Program-made: the position numbers and the translations under genes | Origin: Xiphydria camelus | Taxonomy: Eukaryota; Arthropoda; Insecta; Hymenoptera; Xiphydriidae | Direction of reading: 5' to 3' | DNA length: 64,000 nt | Assembly (NCBI GenBank): GCA_963678675.1 | Contig: OY783196.1 | Span: 21,058,827 to 21,122,826, forward strand | The notes under the pieces: model-generated | Seen by the model: the letters and a program-made list of their open reading frames with translations, nothing else | Told to the model about the DNA's origin: nothing | Database searches by the model: none | In this document: positions 12,901 through 23,997 of the stretch, piece by piece | Layout of the letters: each line of letters opens with the position of its first letter | Position numbering within the stretch: the first letter of the stretch is position 1

Positions 12901-15900
12901 TCGCCGAACGTGCGAAACGTCTGATATTTCCTATTTCTCGCCTCCTCCGCAGTTGTTTTTGCAGTTTTCTCTTTATTGGCTTGGCCAACATTTTAAATCG
13001 GCCAATGCCGCTCGGCTCGTTAGCGCTGTGTATTTACTGGAGTTTACGGAGTTCATTCGAGAGGGTTATACGTTAATCGACGGAGCAGATTACGTTGAAA
13101 AGGTCATTAATTACTTAGTCTCGTTAGGATTGCCTCTATTTAAAATTCATAATTAAGTTTTTACCTATAAGCCTTCGTTTAAAGACTAATCGATTTCAGC
13201 GAGCGAAACACGTAGCTTAACTGGTTCGACTATCGCTTCACTACTGGAGCGTTGTGGGTGATGAGCTGATTGATGATTAGAATAGACTTCCTGTAGCGCA
13301 GATTGAGAGCAATCGATCATTATTACAGTAGAGATAATATGCATATGTAAGAATAAGTGTAAATAATGCATGCGTCGATAATTGCCGATTGTTTTAACTC
13401 TTCGCGAACGAATATGCGCTCGAAAATGCATCAGCTAAATTATAATTGAGCCAAAATTAATCCATTTACAACGCGCTATAAAATTTAAGTCATTTGACAT
13501 CGGACTAACGAGTGAATCGCGAAAATACTATTTCCCCGGTGAGAGACGCGATCTGGTTGATCGGAGATCAACTTGGAAGACTGCGATCGATGAACAGTAG
13601 GCGTCAGACCGAATCGTTTAGCTCGACAAACCACCGCACACCCCTCGCAACCTGATCCGTACTCGTTCGCGCGAACGTCGGACAAAAAGGAAATTCATAC
13701 AACCCCATCGCTTCCGGGCTACAAGTGGACTCTCGTAAACGTACGTATATGTATACCTCTACAAACGATACATCGCTCGCGCGAGTAATCCCCCTAGCTA
13801 GAGCTAAGTCTATTTAGATGCTCGTCGCACCCCAAAATCAACCCCCGTCCGTATGAATCACGGTCAATCCTTGGGCCTTGCAGAGACCTCGGTATTATTT
13901 GGCCAATCCGCACTTGATTCGTCTAAATACTCGGTAAACGCTCGATAAACCGTAGATAAACCAGAGAGGTAAACGACGAATAAACGTCTGTCCCCTCGAC
14001 CATACGTAGGCATATGGATTTGCCTCGTCCCTTCGACACTGCAACCACACTCGATTCCGCGTCGCACCGGTGCGTTCGCACGGGGCTCCGCCCTATTAAT
14101 CGTAACGAGAATAACGCAGGAAAAAATGCTCTAAAATTCTGTTTCTTCTAGTCCTCGATACAAATTGTCTTTAAAGATATCGAAATATGGAAAGGGAGAG
14201 AAAATGGGGAGAGGAGGGGCAATTTTTCACCGAGCATCCTTACCGATACTGCTGGTCAAGCTGAGCCTTCTCGATTCTCTTGTCCTTGGCGCGTCGATTT
14301 TGGAACCATATCTTGATCTGCGTCTCCGTCAATCTCAGCGACGCCGCCAATTCGAATCTGCGGCCCCGAGTGATGTACTCCCCTCTGCGATATTCGACTT
14401 CCAGGCGCAGAGTCTGCTCGCCGCTGAAGGTCGTTCTTTGTCTTCTGGGTCGACCCTCTTTCCGCCTTCGACGAGCCACTGTGCGAGAGTAAGAGTGAAA
14501 TAATTCGGGATTATTTTTCTGGCGGAGGGCAGACGCAATTTTGATTGTCTTATCGTCTGGAAGAATCTAGGGGAGAGTTCGACCGACGGGGATCGCTCAT
14601 TTCCAATAGAGGCGTTAGACGCGACCGAGGCTCGCCACTTTGCTCGAGAAGTGGCGCTCGTCTATTTTTATTCTTCGAAAGGCTGTCTGCACTCGTATCG
14701 CCGACGAGTTACACACGCGTTAATACGCGCGTTTATACCGGGAGAGAAAACGAGGTCTAACTAATGACTTGTCGCTTTGGCAGCTATGACTAACGAAACG
14801 ATGTATTGTTCGATCGGTCGCTAATCGATCCCCGATTAGCGTAAAGTAGCCGCAACGCGGGTCCGAGAAGGATCTTTTTTAACGAGTGGTCGAGTGGAGA
14901 TATCAATTAGTCGACGCGAGCTACATTTCTCGAAATGGTAGAATGCATTTTTTGTATTGACAAACTCGCATAGAAAATAAGAATTTAGACAATATTCATT
15001 GCGAAGAAAAAATGAGGAATGAAAATTGAATATAAATATAGATATTTGATGTAAATAGAAACAGAAATACAAATATAAATACTGCAACGAATCATCCCAT
15101 TCTGGATATCAATCATTGAGAACAGAAAAGCTTCATATGCATTACAGCGATCGGTTCCGGGTTCTTCGAATTATGATATCGATTCAATGCTGATACGTAA
15201 TAACAAATCAAAGTGGAACGATACCATCTTACGGTCCAGAATCGAGTCGGTCGACAGGCCGCGATTAAATCGTGGCTAATGCGTCCCATAAAGCGTACCA
15301 CTCGGCACTAAACCTGCCTTCCGCCTTACCCTGGCTCTCAGATAAAGAGTTTTCAATTTAACGCTAAATGCTGCATAATCGCTAAACGACTCTAACGATC
15401 TCTCCGTCTTGAAAATTATTCCTTATTGCACTGAGAGAAAGAAATGATTAGAATTAAATATGGGTATATGCAATATAGCTGAGGATAAAATCATTGAATT
15501 CGTAACAAGCTTGCGATAGTATTCAAATTGCAGCCGAATTTTTCTTAGCATTAATAATTCTTTCTTAGCCACTCAAATATTTTGGAATTATTATTGGAAG
15601 AATTTTTGAAGTACCAATAGAGAGAGCTCGATTAGAAATACAATTTCGTTTAACGGAAAATAGTATTAAGCGGTAACTTCATATTTAAATAAACCTTGGT
15701 CGGCGACTGTAGATTTAATACCCGCATCGATAAAAACAATATTACTTTCACGGTAATGCGCTTTGCAGTTGTTTCAAAAATAACAAATCAGCCGAGAAAA
15801 CCCGATTGCTGCGTTATTATTAGACACTGGACGGTGTTTACAACTGTAATCCGTTAATGTTTCCCGTGGACCGTTACATTTTCCAGAGTAACCATCTCCC

Positions 15901-18900
15901 GATATTAACGAGAAAATGTCTAGTTTTGACTTTCTACTATTTTATCGCCGTTTCCTCTCCTTGAATTCTGGTATGGAATCATTCGTTTGATTCTCCTTTG
16001 GTTGAAATATAATACGGAACATTTTATTCAAAGTATGAATTTAATTTTGAGTTTTTTTTGCCTGTTTATAATTTCTGGTCTTCTCTCGTACGGCAATGTA
16101 CGCTAACGCAGATGCTGTAACGAAGTGGCGCCTAATGAGAAAAGACACGTGCTGGGAGCATTATCCCCTGCAGAGTTCTCAGACTCAACACTGGGTTTAC
16201 GGACGCTGTAACACCTGGTCGTCGAGGGGGATGGTCACACCCCCGAGCGATAAAGCGATCGTGCTATTGTAATTGGATTCGAATGGACGAGGTAATCGAC
16301 AAACGTGCTCGCCGAGATGTCAGGTTCGATTGGAAGTAATTTGAAAAAATGATCATACCGAAAACATTATTGCAGGAGGCATTTTCTATTCCCATGGCAC
16401 GATAATTATTTACAATGCCGTTTGTTCTGATTTTTATGTAAGCTGCTGCACTCGTCGAGGTCGGTTTTGTGAAAAATGACTTTTTTAATGTAGGGTGATA
16501 ACTATCGCGATTCCTAGGAAGAACCGATACTCTCAACATGCGACATACGAAGCTTTATACAATTGACAATGCTCGTCAAGATTATCGAATGCTTCTTTCC
16601 TATTCTCGACGATTTGTGCTTTCGTAATGGGACTTTTACAGTGTCTCTTTATACGAGACTTTAAATGAAGACATTTTATGGTTTTTGTGTCTTTTGTAAA
16701 TACTCGTATCGAGAGAAGTGTGCGTTTAACTATCGAATGAGAAAGGCACGACACATGCTCGAGCGCCGAACGGAGTGAAGAAGCAATTATGATCCCGTAT
16801 CCGTTTTGGGCCAGATTGCGCGAAGCCTCCGACACTCGACATCCGGTATCGCTTACCTCACATCCTAATTATCCTTCGATGTGGATTGCGGCTATATAAG
16901 GTTTCTCAAGTTACCGGTTGTTCGATCTTGGATTCACTTTTCTTGGTTCACAAGAACAGTATGCAAGAATTAAAGGTAACTCAAAATATTCTATTCTAAC
17001 CGGTGCAAAGATTAGAATAATTGATCTTGGTACCGCTTAAAAAGACCTTCGACACTTTGCAGCCAGCATTTAAGCGTTTGCTACGCTTAACGTCTTAAGG
17101 CATCTCGCAGAGGTATGTTTCAATTACAGGCCTTGCTTTACTTCCACCGTGTAACTAATATAACAATGAGACCCATTATTGCAAAGGCATTAAAGATCTC
17201 GTGCGTTACTACATCCATAGCAGCTAAAGTACACTAATCATCTCTGAAGTATGTATGTATAAGACGAATATGTGTTATATACTTGGGGTAATTTTTTAAG
17301 TGAATATACTTTCGACAACATGTTATATTCTCGCGAAATCGTCGGGGGAGGTGCGAAGAAAGAAAGTGGAAATCGAAATCGTCGAGCGTGGCTGAAGAAC
17401 AGCGAGCGAATTGATTCGAGCGAGATGAAAGCTGAGCAGAACGCGTTTGACAATAACGATAACAACTCTTCGCACCTCGGCGAGCTCATTGTCAATTGAT
17501 CTGCCTCTCTACATCGACATCTACTTTAGGACTAGGGCGCGGTGTCGACTCGGCCGCGTTTATTTTAATTTGATAACAGAGACCGGAACACTGTTTACGA
17601 CCTTTTTATGAATTACCGAATCTATTGTATCGAATTTTAATGTCAGGGTGTACCTTTCTAAATTGGTTTAAACACATCTCTTAACTGTAAAAATGTAGAA
17701 AAAGAAGTCGACCCAACGAAACATAAAATTTAATAAGGCATAACGTTTGTTTAATTACCTAGCAAATAATACCATACAATTTAATAATAAAGAAGTTTAG
17801 CCTCCCTCAGTTTCCAATATTGCTTCTTGCGCAAAAAGAAATCTATCATGATACGATCTAGAATTTGTTCCCGTGATTGTCTTCAATCGGACCCAGCTGA
17901 ATTCGTTGATGCTACGTCTGCGGAAGGTAATTGCGAAACCGGATTTACCACGAAATATAAAAAGTATCATTTCGTATAATGTCGCCCAATGTTCAAAAAC
18001 CAGCCCAAAGCAACAATCGCGTTAGCCGTGCGCCTATCCGTTCCAGGGGGTCGATTTTGTGTTTCGAGTAAGAATCCTCACCTCATCTTCACTCAATCAG
18101 AGAAAGGAACCAAAGGACCAAGAACTCTGTGATTGGTTGGATGCAGTCCACTTTTAGCATTTTCACTATGTTTGAGTTAAAAAATCGACTCCCGTATCTT
18201 TTTTCAATGTGTCATGACAGCGCCTTAAGGTCGCACGAGGCGCCGTTGACGGAGCGTCAGAGACGGGGGTTGCGGAAATATGGGGAGTGTATATTGTCCA
18301 TTGAGATGCGGCCAACTGCGTTTCGTAATCTCATCACAATATCGCTGCGAGGTGGCGAGGCGCGATAAATCTTCGCGAATGTATCTGTCTCTTTGCGTGC
18401 GCGTGGGTGTGCTCCCGTATTCCTTTATCTGTACGCGGATGTGGATGGGCAATGCCAACGTTGCACGGTTGTTGTGTTTGGGTAGTATCGCTGCGTATCT
18501 ACGTGCAAATTTAGCGGAAGCGTTTCGCAACGACTGCCACGTTCGCTTTTACAGCTGGTTAACTCGTATTAGAGCTCGGCGATAACTTATAAGTTGCTCG
18601 CGTGATACTTTGGATCGAGGGATGCGCGTATCTATATCGTGAGAGATTGACGCTGACTATCAGATCGGGATCAAAGTACAAGCTACATGATAGAGGGTTG
18701 AACAATTCAAAATTGTGAACATTGATGTCGTCTACCCAGCTGGGACGTTATTCGTTTTCTTGGTTTGTGAGAGGAATTTTTTTTCAAAGAGACATCTTGA
18801 AGGTCTTAAAGTACTGCGCAAAAGGAGAAGATTTGTATGCATATGTGATGGGGTATTAGAGATGTACCTTGCGGTGCGGACCGTGGTCAATGTCCACCTT

Positions 18901-20049
18901 CTTATCCTCTTAAATCACCAAAGATCTGAGAGTCTCAACGTGTATTCGAATACTGTATTTCTATGCGTACGTAAGTTCGAATCGGCAGCCTTTCCGTATC
19001 AAAATGATAAGGAGATTTAGAGATGTTCGTCGCATAATAGGAGGATGTACGCCGTTCTTCATCGATTTTTTCGATCGCGCGAGTTAGTTGTACGGCTACA
19101 GCAAGATTTTCCACGGATATGATCATTCGTGAAACAGATTTATGTAGAATGTGGAAAATCTTCTTACTTTACTTTTTAAAATTTTAATATGAATCAAGCC
19201 TAGAGAATACTGTTGTAATATATGCCGTCTTATGATCAACAAAAATTGGTAGAGACGGATTAGAAATGAAGAAATTACAAATTGTACCGGAATTTGATGC
19301 CGTTACCACTAATTTCTAGTCCTAATACATAATAGCTGTGCAATCCTTACTGACATCGTCGCTTAGAACGTTCTTGAATATATCGAATAATCAAGTTAAC
19401 CTTCGAATTCAAAATCGAATCCTTCAAATTTGAATTTGCACAATTTTCAAATAATCTCCGAGAATATTAAAAATAGTAAGGAGAATACGAATATAAGATA
19501 TTCGTAAAATCAGTATCACTCACGAAAAGCAGAGAACCCGTGAAAGTGCGCCTCCGCAGTAATGGGCGGCAAGCCGTGAAGATGCGAGGGGTGGGAAAGA
19601 GGAGAAGATCCGACGTGCGTCAGGTGCGTTAGGGGGTGCATCGGGCCCCCGGGGAAAAATCCGTGATGCAGAAGAGGTACTCCGAGAGCGGGTAGGCACA
19701 GGGACCTTTCGGGTCTTCTCTCGTCTTCCTGCGCGATCTTCGTTCTGCTCGCTTCCGGCTTACGAATCTGCACTTCCGGCACGCGGCTCGAATTCTGAAG
19801 GCGAACGACCTCGGTCGCATTCTCGTGGTCGACCGGCACTCGGGAATCTCCGGGACCGTTGTCCGGCGTCGCGCATCCTCTCGACCTCGATTTCTCGTTC
19901 TTTTGCGGTTCCAGGTGACCGTAGATCCGGGCGAAGAATTTTCGCGGCGAGGAGGGTCTCCCGTCCGACTGTGTCTTCGTCGCCATTGACGAATTCGATG
20001 GCGACGTCGATCCTTCTTCGCGGGAAGTCACTCGGAATTGTCTCTTCAC
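9997..20049 (-). CDS. ro: Rough homeodomain transcription factor
   Basis: Nuclear DNA-binding protein; in Drosophila, Rough acts in photoreceptor R2/R5 specification. Three exons, 20049-19524, 14478-14244 and 10252-9997, join in frame to 338 residues (fly Rough is about 350). Exon 1 encodes a low-complexity N-terminus with a conserved-looking [14 protein letters not shown] block near residue 34 and a His/Pro-rich stretch. Exon 2 holds nearly the whole homeodomain: [20 protein letters not shown], then helix 3 with the diagnostic [20 protein letters not shown], essentially as in Rough. The QQYR/NF junction to exon 3 also matches. Exon 3 ends with a run of seven serines encoded by a GCT-type microsatellite near 10074-10093. 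Introns are 5.0 and 4.0 kb, long for this window. An ATTATAAGATAA sequence near 20145 upstream could be a core promoter, but this is weak. Confidence 0.93.
10253..14243. other. Rough intron 2
   Basis: Nearly 4 kb of intron between the homeodomain exon and the last exon. It contains one clear inverted-repeat element (12236-12461) and a short alternating CG run at about 11532-11546. No other coding segment or RNA gene was recognised. Intronic enhancers are plausible for a developmental homeobox gene but cannot be read from the sequence. Confidence 0.7.
12236..12461. mobile_element. TA-flanked MITE, CAC(N)GAGAAA termini
   Basis: A 226-bp element in rough intron 2. The left end CACGGAGAAACAAAATAGTAG and the reverse complement of the right end (CACTCTGAGAAAAATATGTAG) match. 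The arms then share ACTAAATTAGC, a CACGGGCG core and ATTACTTGA-like sequence over roughly 85 bp. TA dinucleotides flank both ends (12234-12235 and 12462-12463), as expected for a TA-targeting DNA transposon. It has no coding capacity. A related element is at 62419-62631. Confidence 0.65.
14479..19523. other. Rough intron 1
   Basis: A 5.0-kb intron between the N-terminal exon and the homeodomain exon. Nothing in it has recognisable homology. One stretch stands out: a TATATAAG box at 16893-16900 on the plus strand, followed by an ATG at 16961 and a plausible two-exon 40-codon reading frame ending at 17237 (see findings). The rest shows no coding exon or repeat that could be supported. Confidence 0.65.
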
Positions 20050-23036
20050 CTCGCGATTTTTAACTTTCCGTCGTCACGATTATCTTCCGGTCGATGGACG
20101 TGCATGTCTACAACTATATGTACATTTTGAGTTCGCGTTTGTTATCTTATAATTAGTACTTCCATTTGAATGATGTAAGAGAATCGGAGACGTGGTCATT
20201 TTGAGACGAGTTCCGAGGAATAACTTTCATCTTCGTATTTATGAATGTTATTATCGTGCTTTGCACTTATTAATTAAATTGACTAGGATGACATACATTT
20301 ATCAAAGATGTTGCTCGTATGCTGCCGGATTTGTTGCACTTGTTTTGTACTTAACGTTCCTCATCTACACTCGCCAATTAATTTGACTCGAATGACGTAA
20401 AGGAATCGAGACGTCGTAGCTCACAATTAAGTGCAGCACATCGGCACCTACTGATTAGTATGCGATTCGGGTGCTGCAAGTTGAAGACGCGTCTGTCAAG
20501 GACAAGTGTACCACATTGGAAAATATGTTATCAGTTTTCTTTAATCAGTTTCAAGTTTTTGAATATTTCAGTGTGATCACAGGTGCTGTCTCTTCGATAA
20601 ACTTCCATAGATTCAATATTTCTTCCGAAGAGTTAATACTAAGGGGTTAATACATGCAATTACACAAACCCCCTTCGTTCCGATTAATTGAACCGATGTT
20701 TCAATGTATTAAAAATGAATGTAATTAGATTTTAGGCTTCACAATTTTTCACTGACTCGATTTTTTTTAAATTCATCTCTGAAGGATAATATCTGGTTGT
20801 AAGAAAGGCAGCAATTTCGAGTTTATGTCCGAAGAAGTCGACTTCCTTCGATTTTCGAGAGTTGACGAGGAAAAGGTCGACCAGGTACGATCCGTTGGAA
20901 GGTAACACGCGCGTCTGAATCACCATGGATCACTCCATCCATTCGCTCACCTCGTAGCTCGTATGAAAATGGGGGAAAGAACGGAGGGGGTGTCCAGCGG
21001 CGATACTCCCCTCTCCTCGATCCCCCTTTCCGTGGCTCCGTGGTACCCCGTCCCATAACACTCTCCTAATTCCGCGTGATTAACATTAGCCCGCCTCTCG
21101 ATCGCAATGGCACGACTATACTTACATGAATGCGAATTTTAATGTAAAAAATTCATTTACGCCACTTGCATTACCGTGAATTCATATACTCACAGCATTG
21201 TATGCAGATAGACCGAGTAAAATGCGTACTGGAGCTTTACACGATTTTATAAATTTGATTAATGGCATAATATTCGGTATAAAGACATGGCTAACTGGGA
21301 TTATATTATTAACAATAAGCTTTTGATTAGAAGAATACTTTTTGGAGATAATATTTCGATCTGTAAAATGAAAATTTTAATAACATTCTTGCGATTGAAG
21401 TATATAAAAATCATGAAATGAATCTGAACGTCTTATTAATTGTTATTCTATAATTAGAAGTTAGTAACAAATAGAATTATTATTCGCTTATGGAATATTA
21501 AAATATTGATAAGCCCACATTTTCCGTTTCTTGATAATATTTCAAATACTGGCCGGCCGATCGATTTCAGATGAGAATTAACGGGAGGATCGCGCGTCGA
21601 TATTTACGGAGGAGAACCGTAGCGAGAGAAATGAGAAGAAGAAACAGACTGCCGGAAAAAAAATGAGTTCTAGATGAAAAGCAGCTTCTCGTACCACTAT
21701 GATATGTATGTACATCGGGAGAAAAATGCGCGGTAATATTTCTTACGCTCACGCTTAACTGCGCAACGAGCAATCTGCGGGGGGCTCTTCTTTTTCTTCA
21801 ATTGAAATCAAAGTCTCGTATATATCCGTCGAAGTCGAAGACTTCCACGAATTCTTATTACCAATCGCAATCCTTCGGCCGTTCACGACCTCTTTCTTAT
21901 AAAATGCACTTGGAGTGATTCAAAAAATGAATAATTTATATGTCGGCGTAAGAAAAATGCAAGTATTAAAAATAATCATGTAATACTCAGAGTAAATTTA
22001 AATAAATACAAATTTTAATACGTTTATCGCTATAAAATCACCTAAAATCTTTCTTTTAAAATACTCTGTAGTGTCGAAGGAAATGAAAATGTATTACCCT
22101 GTATTCTTTAGGTGTTTGTATAATTAAAAAAATAATGCAAAGCTTCACTTCCGTCAAGTACCGTACAATCGATCCTCGCGAGTAATGAATTATAATAATA
22201 ATTAAACGACGTGACAAAGGAGAAAGGGATTTAGACGTTAGCAGGGGGAAGGGCGGAGGAGTTGAACCGCGCATGTCTCATATTCGCGGGTACCATTGGC
22301 TCTTGTTAATTATATCGATCCCTGTCCGAACTGTTATTGGTGTGTATGGAAGCGAAATCCATCCTCCTACCTTGCCTTGCCTGATTCGCGAGATCAAGTT
22401 GCAGGTGCGTCGTGAGGAAATGGTTACGTAATATTGCCATTTTTGCGTTTTCAGCTAGAGTTACGATATTACTCGAAGCATCTTTTATTCTCCTCGAAAT
22501 TTATTTCGTTTGTGTGAAATAGTGCTGGAAGAGACTACTTTTTCTTTATAAATTTTTAATAGAAATTAAATGGTTCACCAGTTACTGTATGATGCTAGAA
22601 AAGGGAAGAGAGGGTGTAAGTGACATTTCATACGTATGAAAGTGAACTGCATATACAAAAATAGTAGTAGGTTAATTTTCTCTATACGTAGAAAATAGGT
22701 AGTAGCTATTTGCCTGTCTGATTGAATTCCTCGATTACTACTTATCATATATATACCATTTTCTTCTTCTCACTGTTAGTAAATTCTGCGCTGGATCCAC
22801 TTACTACGCATCGCTTTGTTATAGAGACATACACGTTTAGAGTTATTTACGTAATGATGTCCATATTCTTTTCTTGAAGACAATCAATTTTTGGCTGTTA
22901 AAACTTGAAATTATGCGCAATTCGAGCACGACTTTTCCTTGTTTCATTTCCGGAGCACACACAGACACGTAGGTATCTCTTCCGAATTCAGTGCACTTCA
23001 ACGTGGTCTTTTTTTCAAATCTTCATATCCTCGGTA
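20050..23036. other. Intergenic region between divergent genes
   Basis: About 3 kb between the start of rough (minus) and the SLC49A4-like transporter (plus), so it must hold both promoters. No coding segment or repeat was recognised. A run of purine/pyrimidine-rich, GC-richer sequence lies at about 20930-21060, but it has no readable signal. Confidence 0.6.
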
Positions 23037-23151
23037 ATGGCTAGGCTTTGTCAAACGCGAGTTGCTCCAACGACGAAGTCATGCAGGAGCGTCAAGCAGG
23101 TCAAGAAGTGCAAGACCACGACGCGTCGTTGTGCGAACGCCAAACGCGCCC

Positions 23152-23947
23152 ATGGTGCACGTGACAAACATTCCCCGCATCGTAAGTATCTCATTAACTT
23201 GCCTTCGGACCGAATTATACACAGCTCTTATTTTTCGCAGAGACGATACGATGTCATAGAATATTATGCGTATTTAACATCGACAGGTAGACGTACAAAA
23301 GCAACATTAAACGAGACCTCGAATCTGCTAGACGTGCACCGAGAAGTCGGGCCTTCGAAGGAGAGGTGGATCGCTCTGAGCTTATTCTGCGCCCTCGCGT
23401 GTTCCCAATCGTGCGTCTGGAATAGCTGGGGTCCGATCGCTGGGTTTACATTGCTTGCATTTCCTACGTGGCACAAGAACACGATGGCGCTTCTTTCCAA
23501 CTGGGGATGCATCACTTATCTCGCCTGCTGTTTTCCCTGTTGCTGGCTACTCTACAGAAAGGGTAAAAAACTGAGAGATTAATAATAATAGTTATCGTAG
23601 AAATTGAATTCATAACGGTCTAAACGAATATAGGTCTGCCAATGTCGATACGAATCGCTGCAATATTATCGACGGTGGCCACATTCGTTCGTTGCCTATC
23701 TTCGCAGGAGGTAATCTTCACCGTGTACGTACATCAGTTGGGCCAATTTATTAATGATGTCGATTTTATACCGAGATCATTCAGCGTTTGAAACATTTAT
23801 CCGTATCCTAGAACAGCGCACACTGCAGCTATTTTGAACGGGATATCCGGTGTAATCGTGGGTCCAGCAACGGCACTGGTTTCGGCGGTTTGGTTTCCGC
23901 CAGGAGAACGCACCACCGCGACTGGTACCGCGTGGTCTAAAAATATT

Positions 23948-23997
<50 letters not shown>

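Noticed and set aside
15431..15460. CACTGAGAGAAAGAAATG resembling a MITE tip
   Set aside because: Not preceded by TA, and no inverted partner was found within several hundred bases.
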